Assembly (NCBI RefSeq): GCF_037055325.1
Contig: NZ_CP146373.1
Span: forward strand, 3,162,001-3,226,000
From: Arachnia propionica
GTDB lineage: Bacteria > Actinomycetota > Actinomycetes > Propionibacteriales > Propionibacteriaceae
Length of the DNA: 64,000 nt
Reading direction: 5' to 3'
Below, piece after piece: positions 17,546 to 26,033 of the stretch. The notes under the pieces are model-generated. The model searched no databases. It had not been told where the DNA came from and saw nothing but the letters and a program-made list of their open reading frames with translations. The translations under genes and the position numbers were made by a program. How positions within the stretch are numbered: position 1 is the stretch's first letter; each line of letters opens with the position of its first letter.

Positions 17546-17968
17546 GTGAGTGATCCTCTCGTCATCTGCCCCTGCGACACCGGTCGCCCCTACGAGACGT
17601 GCTGCGGCCCCCTCCACGACGGCAGCCGACCCGCGGCCACCGCGGTCGCTCTCATGCGGTCACGCTACAGCGCCTACGCGCTGGGGCTCAGGGACTACCT
17701 CCTGGAAACCTGGCATCCCAACACCCGCCCCGACATGGTCGACCCCGAACCCGAGCTCCGTTGGACCGGCCTAACCATCGAACACAGCGGGGCGGGCAAG
17801 GCCTGGGACGACGAAGGAATGGTCGCTTTCTCGGCCACCTGGGAGGAGGGCGACCGGACCGGCACCATGCGGGAAGTCAGCTCCTTCCTCCAGGTGGACG
17901 GTCGCTGGTTCTACGTCAACGGCATCCCCCATACCGCAGGCCAGCACACCCCCAACATCGAACAGTGA
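17546..17968 (+). CDS. YchJ/UPF0225-like protein with N-terminal SEC-C motif
   Basis: A 140-residue protein. The N-terminus has the zinc-binding SEC-C pattern CPCDTGRPYETCCGP (CxC...CC), followed by the NTF2-like YchJ domain (LMRSRYSAYALGLRDYLLETWH; WTGLTIEHSGAG). The family is widespread but its biochemical role is unknown. GTG 17546 is chosen because it gives the family-typical start just before the Cys cluster and lies six bases after a CATACT -10-like box. A longer TTG start at 17519 adds residues lacking similarity. Confidence 0.85.
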   Translation: MSDPLVICPCDTGRPYETCCGPLHDGSRPAATAVALMRSRYSAYALGLRDYLLETWHPNTRPDMVDPEPELRWTGLTIEHSGAGKAWDDEGMVAFSATWEEGDRTGTMREVSSFLQVDGRWFYVNGIPHTAGQHTPNIEQ

Positions 17969-18054
17969 AAAATGAACCGCATGCTCTTCAGGACTGCTTG
18001 AACCAACCCTTAAGCCCCTAACCACCTGGCAACAGGAAGTTACACTTGGTGCGC

Positions 18055-19293
18055 ATGAGTCGGCCTCACGTGAATGTCGAACGCACCTTGGTGGCGCTGC
18101 AGGCGGTGGCGCTGTGTTGTTTGGTCTTGGCGGCGATACTGCGCATCATCGACTTCACCAGGTCTGGCACGGGGTTGGGAGTCGCTATAACATGGTTGAT
18201 CCTCACCCCTGTCATCGGCGCTTTGTGGATAGTACGTCCCTACCTGGTTCGGATCGGTCATGGGATTACGCTGACAATACTGACGATCTTCTTGGCTACC
18301 CCGGTGGCTGTTTTCGGGTCGGTAACCTTCACGATTCCAGTCCTCCTGCTTGTCGTCGCGTTCGCCGTGACAGACGTCTCCCCGAAGGCCGGAATACACG
18401 CAATGATCTGGATATCAGTCGTAGGGTTCACCCTCCTGACATCAGCTGGTCAAGGGACTTCGATGTCGGCTGTGATGAGCATGGCCCAGGGGTTGGTTAA
18501 TGTTGTTCCAGTAGTCGCGCTGCTGTGTTTCGGATTCATTCTCGGTTTGGCATTGCGCGGATTCGAGCAACGTCGAAACGCTGACCAAGCGATAATCGAA
18601 CGGCTGCAACACACTTCCGAGGTCGAGAAGGAACTACTGCTCTCCGACGAACGTGCCCGAAGCGCACGAGAACTTCATGATGGCTTGGGGCATCGACTCA
18701 CGCTCGTGGCGATGAGCCTCGAGCTGGCAGAGCGGCTGCGGAGCACCGATCTCGACCAGGCATGGCAAGAAATCCACATGGCGAAGCACACGTCAAGCGA
18801 AGCGTTGGCAGAAATGCGAACTTGGGTGCGAGCGCTGAGTCCGGTTCGAGACGCCACTGCTCGGGGACTTGCAGCCCTTGAAATGATCGCAGAATCGTTC
18901 CGAGGAACTGGGCTGACGGTTGAGGTCATCGGTGACGAGAGATCGGATCATGAGCTCGTGAACAATGACGCGATAGCTTTGCTGATGTACCGGGCCGTCC
19001 AAGAAGGATTGACAAATGCTTTACGTCACGGTAAAGCGCAGTCTGTACAAATAGGAATTCGCAGCAATGAAAACAGAATGATTCTTGTGATCATCAATGA
19101 TTTTAGGTGCGTCACATCCCTTAACTCAGCTGATGGCGAACCGACGTTTGGGTTCGGGCTACGCGGACTGGCTGATCGAGCATCGGACCATGGTGGAACG
19201 ATGCGAGCACATCGAATCAAAAATCAATTCGAGCTTGAAATTTCCGTACCGCTCAACAGAATCGCGGCCGGACATCGGGAGGCGGTCTCATGA
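18055..19293 (+). CDS. NarL/DesK-type sensor histidine kinase
   Basis: About 412 residues. Six N-terminal membrane helices without a large sensor loop are followed by a HisKA_3 dimerisation helix with ARELHDGLGHRLTLV (phospho-His in ELHDGLGH) and a HATPase domain (VQEGLTNALRHG N-box; FGFGLRGLADR G-box). It autophosphorylates and signals to the response regulator overlapping its 3' end. The membrane-only sensor suggests an envelope or peptide signal. A TACACT box at 18041-18046 lies eight bases before ATG 18055; GTG 18049 is an alternative. Codon use is less GC-biased than upstream, marking the start of an accessory island. Confidence 0.9.
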   Translation: MSRPHVNVERTLVALQAVALCCLVLAAILRIIDFTRSGTGLGVAITWLILTPVIGALWIVRPYLVRIGHGITLTILTIFLATPVAVFGSVTFTIPVLLLVVAFAVTDVSPKAGIHAMIWISVVGFTLLTSAGQGTSMSAVMSMAQGLVNVVPVVALLCFGFILGLALRGFEQRRNADQAIIERLQHTSEVEKELLLSDERARSARELHDGLGHRLTLVAMSLELAERLRSTDLDQAWQEIHMAKHTSSEALAEMRTWVRALSPVRDATARGLAALEMIAESFRGTGLTVEVIGDERSDHELVNNDAIALLMYRAVQEGLTNALRHGKAQSVQIGIRSNENRMILVIINDFRCVTSLNSADGEPTFGFGLRGLADRASDHGGTMRAHRIKNQFELEISVPLNRIAAGHREAVS

Positions 19294-19928
19294 ATGATGC
19301 AGAACCGACACGCGTATTACTGGTGGAGGATCAACAACTGATCCGTCGAGGCCTAGCCATGTTGCTATCCACCGTCGACGGGATCGATGTGACTGCTCAA
19401 GCTGAGGACGGACGCGCTGCGCTTGATATCTTGGCCACAACAGAACTTGATGTTGTCCTCGTCGACGCACGAATGCCCGGCATGGACGGAATCGAATTTA
19501 CAGCCCACTGTACTCGCGATCACCCAGGGCTCCCTGTTCTTGTTCTTACCACTTTCGATGACGACGCCCTTGTCCAAGCGGTTTTCTCTGTCGGCGCCTC
19601 CGGATTCCTTCTGAAGGACACCTCGATCGAACATCTCGTGAGCGCATTGTACTCCGTTATCGAAGGCGGCATGGTGATTGATCCCCGCGTTGCACGTGCA
19701 GCAATACAAACGAAGAGCGGAGGAGAGGGTCCGCTTGCAATTCTTACTCGCGGAGAACGCGTCGTTGCAGAACTTGTGGCACAAGGTTTGACGAACTCAG
19801 AGATTGCAGCCTCATTAACTCTCGCCGAGGGAACCGTAAAGAACTACGTTTCAGCTCTATTGAGAAAGATTGGTGAGCGCGATCGTACTGCCCTTGCACT
19901 CAAGCTCCGCAAAGCACTGGGATTTTGA
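19290..19928 (+). CDS. LuxR/NarL-family response regulator
   Basis: A 212-residue two-domain regulator. The receiver domain has RVLLVEDQQLIRRGLA with the acidic pocket, phospho-Asp in VVLVDARMPGMDG, and the Lys in GASGFLLKD. The C-terminal HTH_LUXR has LTRGERVVAELVAQGLTNSEIAASL...EGTVKNYVSALLRKIG. The ATG overlaps the kinase stop (ATGA). It probably controls the adjacent lanthipeptide-like and ABC genes, an inference from position only. Confidence 0.93.
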   Translation: MNDAEPTRVLLVEDQQLIRRGLAMLLSTVDGIDVTAQAEDGRAALDILATTELDVVLVDARMPGMDGIEFTAHCTRDHPGLPVLVLTTFDDDALVQAVFSVGASGFLLKDTSIEHLVSALYSVIEGGMVIDPRVARAAIQTKSGGEGPLAILTRGERVVAELVAQGLTNSEIAASLTLAEGTVKNYVSALLRKIGERDRTALALKLRKALGF

Positions 19929-20153
19929 TCCTGAAACAAGTTTGAAGATTAGGCAAACGTAGGCTTTGGTCTTTCATCCTCGGGGTTCTTGGTGGCCGTG
20001 GCATGAGCGCAAAAAATACTCCTACTCCAGGAGAATCCTTCTTGCCAAAGGAACGCTTCGTTCAACAAGAGAGCACCTTCAAGTCAAGACTAACGGCTTG
20101 AATCCATGTGTTCGTGTCAATATTACTGGGGTGTCTGCAGACAGGCATGCGGG

Positions 20154-20488
20154 CAGGAGCCAGCAAAGTTGGTGAGCGAAGGCAGGTGGGTTGGTTTGCC
20201 GAGGCGGTGCGTCGTTGTGTTAGGGCGCGGGCCCCGCGGGGACGGTAAGTGGTGTCTGCAACCCAGGTCCCGGGGAACCCGCGCTAATGTCATCTACCCC
20301 CTACCGCTGTCCTGTCGCGCCAGCCTGTGGTCCGTGTCCTCCAGGACATGGCCGCCTGAAGGAACCTGGCCATCAGCCCCATCGCATCTTCCACGACCGT
20401 GACACATCCATCACCTCAACCACCAGAGCCTTGGCCAGACGCCCCAAACTACTCACCCAACCTCCCACCTAACTTTGCCGGCCCTCTG
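20154..20488 (+). mobile_element. Internally deleted ISAs1-family element (MITE-like)
   Basis: Ends are imperfect inverted repeats: left caggagccagcaaagttggt (from 20154) and right, read on the minus strand, cagagggccggcaaagttag (20488-20469). Inside, 20287-20353 matches the transposase 5' end at 63701 (MSS.., then tgtcc-tcgcgccagcct), and 20354-20472 encodes a C-terminal-like stretch (NLAIS-then-HRIFHDRDTSITSTTRALARR in shifted frames). The whole middle of the transposase is missing. It sits between the response regulator and the LanKC-like gene. No clear target-site duplication was found. Confidence 0.6.
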
Positions 20489-20683
20489 AAACCTAGGGCG
20501 GTTCAGCAGGATACGGCCCACCGTGTCGCTGCCGTCTTCGCCAGCGGTGGTCTCATCGCCAACACCCATGCTGGGGCCACGTGCTCCACCGACGGAAACT
20601 TCGTCCAGCGCGACAGCAACACCACCTGTGACGAGTCCACCTACCCCGACTTCGATCAGCAGTTCCGAGTCAAAACAGCATAG
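20489..20683 (+). pseudogene. Orphan coding-like fragment, Cys-containing
   Basis: From the right end of the mini-ISAs1 element to a TAG at 20681, a frame stays open with strongly C/G third positions, unlike the surrounding AT-richer DNA. It has a hydrophobic stretch (RVAAVFASGGLIANTHAGA) followed by TCSTDGNFVQRDSNTTCDES. It has no start of its own and reads back into the IS remnant, so it looks like the 3' end of a gene truncated by the element. Not recognised. The Ser/Thr/Cys spacing does not fit a canonical class III lanthipeptide core. Confidence 0.35.
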
Positions 20684-20941
20684 ACCGAGTGAGGATGCCT
20701 CTCCTCGTAAATGATCAGACCAGTGACTGCGGTCACAACAATATCGTGACCTGGGAGAGGTGTGGCGGCGAGTCCTACGCTGTAGCGTGAAAACCACCAG
20801 CACTTGGTGAGCGACGATCTCAAGATCCTCGCCGCGACGACGGCTACAACAATAGCGTTGTTCTTTGAGGAGTTGCTCACGCCCTGTGTGTGACAACAGA
20901 AACACTTCACCACGAGTTTGCATATCAGGAAAGGAGAGTCA

Positions 20942-21619
20942 ATGCCTCTCGACGTTCGGTATCTTCAGTATTGTCAGCCTGACAATCCTTTCTATGCACC
21001 TCCGACCACTCCCAAGCACGCACGAAATCTTGATGTGTCCTCCTTGGCCATCCCCGGATGGGAATCTAAAGAGATACATCCATGGACGAATTGGTTTCCC
21101 AGCAAGTGGTCACCTCCTAGGCAGGGCTGGAAGATTCATGTCTCCGCAACACCGCACAACGCCGAATCCATATTAGCAGTTGCCGCCAAGCATTGCTTCC
21201 AGCTACAATTACCATTCAAACATCTCACATCGCTTGAAGATTTAGTTGCTCAGAGCGGAAAGTACGCGGACCGCGCCAGTGCTGGAAAATTTATCACCGT
21301 GTATCCTAGTTCTGACGAACAATTCACTGCTGCTCTTAATGGACTCGATGATCTTCTTTCCGGAGAAGAAGGTCCATATATCCTATCGGATAGACGCTGG
21401 AAGTCGGGCCCCGTCTACTTCAGGTATGGGGCCTTCGTTCCACCGTCAAAGGACGCTGCCTACGTCTCGACATTAATTGACCCTGAAGGCAATGAGGTCG
21501 AAGACCCGCGTCGTCCAATATACACACCTCCAGCATGGGCTAAGTTACCAACAGCAGTGCAGTGCCGTGGTCTTGAGAACCTTCCAAAGCTGTTCCGGAG
21601 CCACGGCCACCTGCTTTGA
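20942..21619 (+). CDS. Stand-alone LanKC N-terminal (lyase) domain, truncated class III lanthipeptide synthetase
   Basis: 225 residues matching the N-terminal phospho-Ser/Thr lyase domain of RamC/LanKC synthetases: VRYLQYCQPDNPFYAPP, GWKIHVSATPHNAESIL, GKFITVYPSSDEQF, GPYILSDRRWKSGPVYFRYGAF. Full LanKC enzymes are about 850 residues and continue into a Ser/Thr kinase and a LanC-like cyclase. Here the frame stops at 21619, and the next gene begins 37 bases later, so both later domains are absent. AAAGGAGAG precedes ATG 20942. With ABC export genes and a prolyl oligopeptidase downstream it marks a degraded or minimal class III lanthipeptide locus. The enzyme alone could eliminate phosphate but not phosphorylate or cyclise. 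Confidence 0.82.
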   Translation: MPLDVRYLQYCQPDNPFYAPPTTPKHARNLDVSSLAIPGWESKEIHPWTNWFPSKWSPPRQGWKIHVSATPHNAESILAVAAKHCFQLQLPFKHLTSLEDLVAQSGKYADRASAGKFITVYPSSDEQFTAALNGLDDLLSGEEGPYILSDRRWKSGPVYFRYGAFVPPSKDAAYVSTLIDPEGNEVEDPRRPIYTPPAWAKLPTAVQCRGLENLPKLFRSHGHLL

Positions 21620-21656
21620 TCATAACCACATTTAGGAAAAGCAGAAGGAAGCTCTC

Positions 21657-22379
21657 TTGAAGGTCACGCTCAGCGCTCACGGTCTCCAGCGCGTCGTCAC
21701 AACCGGACGGACAGAGATCAATATCCTGCGCGGATGCGATCTGGAGTTACAGGGAGGCGGCCTGACCTCAGTCGTGGGGCATTCGGGTTCTGGAAAGTCG
21801 TCACTGCTGATGTGTCTAAGCGGCTTGGATGAACCAACCTCGGGTATGGTGATGATCAACGGTCGTGACATTTATCGGCAGTCCCCAAGCAAACGCGCAC
21901 ATATGCTTCGCTCCGAGATCGGATTCGTATTCCAGCAATACAATTTGGTGCCCTTTCTAACCGTTGAGGAGAACATCGCACTCCCCTTCCAGCTCGACCA
22001 CAAGCCAGTTCCCCGCGATATGATCAGTGCCCTCATTGAGTCGTTCGGGCTGGCTCACCGTCGCCGTGCCTCGGCCCACTCACTTTCTGGCGGTGAGCAG
22101 CAACGAACCGCCCTTTGTCGTGCGCTCGCACGCCGTCCTGGCATCGTGTTCGCGGACGAACCAACAGGCGCCCTAGACTCGCAGAGCACACAGATCGTGC
22201 TCGGAACTCTTCGAAGAATGGCTGACGAAGGGCAGATGATCGTCATGGTCACCCATGACCTTGATGCGGCCGCCTTGGCCGACAGGATCGTGATCATGCA
22301 CGACGGTCATACGGTGAAACATCTTGGTCGCAGCACCAGCCAAGAGCTACTTCGAATCATGAGCAATTTGAAAGCGTGA
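21657..22379 (+). CDS. ABC transporter ATPase (MacB/LolD-like)
   Basis: A 240-residue ATPase of the FtsX-permease-associated class: Walker A GHSGSGKSS, Q-loop VFQQYNLVPFLTVEENI, signature LSGGEQQRTALCRAL, Walker B IVFADEPTGALD and H-loop VTHDLDAAAL. The start is TTG 21657 with GAAGGAAG five bases before. It pairs with the permease that begins five bases after its stop. In a lanthipeptide setting it would export or give immunity against the product; this is inferred. Confidence 0.9.
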   Translation: MKVTLSAHGLQRVVTTGRTEINILRGCDLELQGGGLTSVVGHSGSGKSSLLMCLSGLDEPTSGMVMINGRDIYRQSPSKRAHMLRSEIGFVFQQYNLVPFLTVEENIALPFQLDHKPVPRDMISALIESFGLAHRRRASAHSLSGGEQQRTALCRALARRPGIVFADEPTGALDSQSTQIVLGTLRRMADEGQMIVMVTHDLDAAALADRIVIMHDGHTVKHLGRSTSQELLRIMSNLKA

Positions 22380-22383
22380 TGCC

Positions 22384-23787
22384 ATGCAGCGCTACGTGAC
22401 CAGAATGTTCGCTGATCAGTGGCAACAATGGGTGCCCGCTGTTGTCGTGATCACGGTGATGGCTACCATGATCGGTTTGTGCGTTCACCAGTTCGCCTGG
22501 ACAGGTGATCCCCTGTTTCGGACTGCGGCGAGTGCTGCGGGAGTCCCGGTGGAGGAGTTCCAGATCCTCTCGGTCACGATCTATACCGTGGTGGCCCTTG
22601 TCTCTTGGGTTGCCCTGACTGTGGTGGGAAAAGCCAGCGTCCACGCCATTCGCCGAACTCACGCTTTGTGGTTGCTGCTCGGCACATCCCCAGCCGTGGT
22701 TCTCGGTTCAACCCTTCTTCTCTTGACGGTCGTCAGCCTGTGCGGTGCAATTCTTGGAGCGCTCCTCTCGACGCTGTTGAGTTTTTGGGCCCTTCCAGCA
22801 TTCAACACGATGGTTTCTTCAGCAGTCCAGTTGCCAACGTACACACCCACCGCTTGGGCGCCCATCGTTGTCATCGTCGTCAGCGTGCTCACTGCCTTGG
22901 GGGGCGGACTTTCCCCAGCTCGGCAAGCATCCCGCACCCCCCCGGGTGCCGCTCTGCGGTCCCTCGATGGCCTCGGCCGAAAGTCAGCCACTGTACCCCG
23001 GGTCGTGTGTGGCGTGTTCTTCTTCCTCGTCGCTTTTAGTCTGGTTATTTCCGCCGGATTTGCTGATTCGCTCGGGGTGACCACTCCCGCCCCGATGTTT
23101 AATTTGGCTATTAACGCAGGAGGTAGCTCCCTCATCGCCGTCTATCTCCTATGTCCACAGATTGCAGGTTTCATTTTTCGGGTACTCACCGGCCTCTTTT
23201 CGCGCACGGGGCTCGTCGTTTCGGCTCTGGGCACACGTTCCGCAGCATCCCGGGTTCAAGTGAGTGCGACAACAATTGCTCCATTGGCTGCCGGCCTGGG
23301 AAGTATTGGATTGCTGTTGTGTTCCGTTAACTCTGTCATTGCGTTCGCTGAAATACTTCAGCCAGACGGCCAGGCGAACCGGGCCGACACCTGGATGATG
23401 GTCATCGTCATTGCCCTAATGATGCTGGCGACCAGCGCCGCTGTGGTCGCCTTGTCCGCGAGCGGTCGGGAACATGAAATTGCCCTCCTTCAAGCAGCAG
23501 GCATGCGAGGACGACAAGTTGTCGCCATGATCGCATCCGAGAGCTTCGCGATGTCGTTAGCGTCATCCATCATAGCTGCCGTTCCTGTCGCTTTTGGAGG
23601 TCTTGTCTTCGTTCTCGCCTCCCAAGCAACCCTCGGCGGTGGAACCGCGGTAGTAGCGTGGCCCGTGCCGGCAATGCTAGTGGGTTTAATTGCGTCGTGG
23701 GCTGCGCTTTTCATCATACTCCTCGCGCCAGTGCTGACACCACTTCGCGAAGGGCCTAGCACGCAACTACGCCAGCAAGAGATCTGA
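22384..23787 (+). CDS. FtsX-like ABC transporter permease
   Basis: A 467-residue permease with two FtsX-type modules. There is an N-terminal helix (VPAVVVITVMATMIGLCV), three helices around residues 55-150, a central stretch with helices near 215-290, and a C-terminal three-helix module beginning with a cytoplasmic SGREHEIALLQAAGMRGRQV, the typical FtsX coupling segment. Works with the ATPase at 21657. It lies one base before the oligopeptidase N-terminal half, so the three are probably one transcript. Confidence 0.85.
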   Translation: MQRYVTRMFADQWQQWVPAVVVITVMATMIGLCVHQFAWTGDPLFRTAASAAGVPVEEFQILSVTIYTVVALVSWVALTVVGKASVHAIRRTHALWLLLGTSPAVVLGSTLLLLTVVSLCGAILGALLSTLLSFWALPAFNTMVSSAVQLPTYTPTAWAPIVVIVVSVLTALGGGLSPARQASRTPPGAALRSLDGLGRKSATVPRVVCGVFFFLVAFSLVISAGFADSLGVTTPAPMFNLAINAGGSSLIAVYLLCPQIAGFIFRVLTGLFSRTGLVVSALGTRSAASRVQVSATTIAPLAAGLGSIGLLLCSVNSVIAFAEILQPDGQANRADTWMMVIVIALMMLATSAAVVALSASGREHEIALLQAAGMRGRQVVAMIASESFAMSLASSIIAAVPVAFGGLVFVLASQATLGGGTAVVAWPVPAMLVGLIASWAALFIILLAPVLTPLREGPSTQLRQQEI

Positions 23788-23788
23788 T

Positions 23789-24349
23789 ATGCCGGAGATA
23801 TCCGATGCTGCAGGACAACAGATTATTGCTCTCGCGCAGCGCCTGAAGGCATTCAAGTCCTTCCGACTCCAAGCCCAACCCACCTCAGAAACTGGTGATG
23901 ATCATGCTCGCACGATTCGACTTCGAGGCCCTGATGGCTCTGAGAGCTTCGAGATCCTAACTCTGCGCCAGCGAGACAAGTTGCTCCTGACCGCCGACGA
24001 GTCAGCATGCGCGATAATCGGTGATTTCAATGGCGACGAAAACTACACACTGCGAATCTACACGGTAACCAAATCTGGAGTCAGACTCGTTCATCTGGAG
24101 TCACCCATATCACCTTGCGTATATGCGTTTGGAACAGGGCTGCTTTGGATTCGACGAGACGCTGCACGTCGACCTTACAAGGCCCTTTGGTGGGATCGTG
24201 ACTGCGAACATCCAGAAGTCCTGTTTGAAGAAATCGACCGAACACGCCGACTCAGCCTTCGCAGCGTCGATGACGATATAGCAATCCTTGCGTCCAAGGG
24301 AGCCGATACAATCAATATCACCGAATTATCACCGGCGGTGATGCAATAA
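23789..24349 (+). CDS. Prolyl oligopeptidase, N-terminal (propeller) half
   Basis: 186 residues beginning one base after the permease stop. Strand-rich blocks (RTIRLRGPDGSESFEILTL; YTLRIYTVTKSGVRLVHLE; FGTGLLWIRRDAARRPYKALWW) resemble the beta-propeller blades of S9 prolyl oligopeptidases. The frame ends at TAA 24347-24349, and the same protein continues at once in another frame (GDAIIPTCHLSTQDIPDGDLMLWHG), where the catalytic domain follows. Either a frameshift has split one gene or two chains are made. Prolyl oligopeptidases remove leader peptides in some class III lanthipeptide pathways (FlaP). Confidence 0.6.
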   Translation: MPEISDAAGQQIIALAQRLKAFKSFRLQAQPTSETGDDHARTIRLRGPDGSESFEILTLRQRDKLLLTADESACAIIGDFNGDENYTLRIYTVTKSGVRLVHLESPISPCVYAFGTGLLWIRRDAARRPYKALWWDRDCEHPEVLFEEIDRTRRLSLRSVDDDIAILASKGADTINITELSPAVMQ

Positions 24350-24396
24350 TTCCGACTTGCCACCTGTCGACCCAGGACATTCCCGATGGGGACCTC

Positions 24397-25572
24397 ATGT
24401 TATGGCACGGAGACATTATCGTCCTCGATCGGGCGCAAGGACAGGTCAGAGCTGACGGGGATGACCCGTTGACTGCCACAGCTCCCGCAGATTTCATCAC
24501 CGAACATCTTCAGCGTGCGGGGGACGAGATTGCGGTCGTCGGGAGATACCGTGGTCGCCAAGCCTTCTGGCTACCAGCTCAAGGACCAGCCGCCCTGTGG
24601 ACCGCACCGCCCGCAGGTATTATGCTCCCTTCAATCGATCCGGCCACCAAACGTCAGGCGTTCCTCGTTTCATCACCGGTTCATGAACCTCAGGTTGTGT
24701 TTCCTTCAGAAAACGGCAAGGTCCCTGCTGTCTCGACCGGTCGAGCCGTTGACCGCTGTCTCACAGCTAGCAGCGATGACGGTACACCGATCCCAATCAC
24801 GATTTTCTTACCCCCAAATCCGGGACCGCTTCCTCTCGTCGTACATGTCTATGGCGCCTACGGCATCAGCCTCGAAGGACCATTCGATCCCTTCACTGAC
24901 GATCTCCTGGCCCGCGGAATTGCAGTCGCCTACTGCCATGTTCGCGGCGGCGGCGAGAACGGACCCACGTGGCATCAACAAGCGACAGGTACGCGTCGGC
25001 ACCAGTCAATCGCGGATCTTCTAGCCTGCCTAGCTCTGTTTCATAACCATCCCGCGATCATCGCGGATCGCATCGCATTGGTTGCCGCAAGTGCTGGAGG
25101 TTTCACCGCTGCCGCCGCCTGTCTCCGCCAGCCGACCTGGGTACGTGGGCTGCAGCTCGTGCATCCATTCATCGACCCTGTCACAGCCCTTCTGGACCCC
25201 GGCTCCAATCTCACTACAACCGACTGGGCGGAATTCGGAAATCCTCGTGCTGACCCACGGGTGAAAAACTATCTTGAACAGCTCTCGCCGGCGGCAACTG
25301 TTCGGAGTCTTGATCCTCATAGCTGTCCACTTCCACGAGCCTGGATCCGGACGGCTGAGCAAGATGCCCGGGTCGATTCAGCAGCCGTCAAGCAGTTCTG
25401 TGAACTCTACCGGGCTGCGGCCATCTCCACCGATGCCGACCACGTTGTCTACCGAGTCACCACCGGTGGGCACATTGAAGGCCAATCGTTCGAGCAAGCA
25501 CACGAAGAAAACCTCCTCGCCCATGCTTGGTTGCTGGACCTCCTCGACTCCCCGTGTATACAGGCGATTTGA
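24397..25572 (+). CDS. Prolyl oligopeptidase, C-terminal catalytic half
   Basis: 391 residues, starting with the last propeller blades and then the S9 alpha/beta-hydrolase domain: PLPLVVHVYGAYGISLEG, YCHVRGGGENGPTWHQQ, nucleophile in VAASAGGFTAAA (family GxSxGG, here AxSxGG), the acid in TAEQDARVDSAAVKQF, and the His in TTGGHIEGQS. So all three catalytic residues are kept. ATG 24397 follows GATGGGGAC. The frame is open about 50 codons farther upstream but lacks a start there, supporting a -1 or +1 break relative to 23789-24349. The combined length, about 590, is short for the family (about 700). Confidence 0.75.
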   Translation: MLWHGDIIVLDRAQGQVRADGDDPLTATAPADFITEHLQRAGDEIAVVGRYRGRQAFWLPAQGPAALWTAPPAGIMLPSIDPATKRQAFLVSSPVHEPQVVFPSENGKVPAVSTGRAVDRCLTASSDDGTPIPITIFLPPNPGPLPLVVHVYGAYGISLEGPFDPFTDDLLARGIAVAYCHVRGGGENGPTWHQQATGTRRHQSIADLLACLALFHNHPAIIADRIALVAASAGGFTAAAACLRQPTWVRGLQLVHPFIDPVTALLDPGSNLTTTDWAEFGNPRADPRVKNYLEQLSPAATVRSLDPHSCPLPRAWIRTAEQDARVDSAAVKQFCELYRAAAISTDADHVVYRVTTGGHIEGQSFEQAHEENLLAHAWLLDLLDSPCIQAI

Positions 25573-25942
25573 CTGGTTTCCATCCGTCGTATCACGGGTC
25601 CCTGCGAACAAAGCCTCTCCTTGATGTCGCGATGCGCGGCAATGTTCTGACCCGACTGCGACACTGGTGGCTGTGAGTCCCCCTTCACCGACCGCATACC
25701 CACGACAGAGAATCACCGAAAATGAAAACACCACTTACACCATTAGTGGGACAGTCCCGGCCCCACCGGGTCCCGCAAAAGGCAGGTGCTGGTCGTCTCA
25801 GTGATACGGGCGCTCAATACCTTCGGCAGCGGCATCACCCCATCACGGTGGCCGTCGCGCTGCTGGGTGACCACGACGGGGGTGGCGAAGTTCTCGACCG
25901 TTCTGGCAGTGGGTGCGCTGACCCGGTGGCGACACCCCTCCC

Positions 25943-26033
25943 CGTCGTTATGTCATTTGGAAAGGTTCTGTCGGGATCGTGAAAGATTTTGAGGCGTATA
26001 CGGTACAAAATCTTTCCAAATGACATAACGACG
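25943..26033. repeat. Two mutually exclusive perfect inverted repeats
   Basis: Outer stem: 22 bp perfect, left arm 25943-25964 (cgtcgttatgtcatttggaa...) with right arm 26012-26033. Inner stem: 11 bp perfect, gaaagattttg at 25981-25991 with caaaatctttc at 26006-26016. The inner right arm shares 26012-26016 with the outer right arm, so both cannot form at once. The block is AT-rich inside GC-rich flanks. It could be a bidirectional terminator, an RNA switch or the scar of a mobile element. Confidence 0.55.

Noticed and set aside
19994-20102. 33-codon ORF (MSAKNTPTPGESFLPKERF) as a lanthipeptide precursor
   Set aside because: No Cys and no class III leader motif.
25741-25765. IS256-like terminal sequence (CCATTAGTGGGACAGTCCC)
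   Set aside because: No partner repeat or transposase remnant was found nearby.
25722-25982. 86-codon plus frame in the repeat spacer
   Set aside because: Runs into the inverted repeat, has no recognisable domain and an alternative frame looks equally likely.
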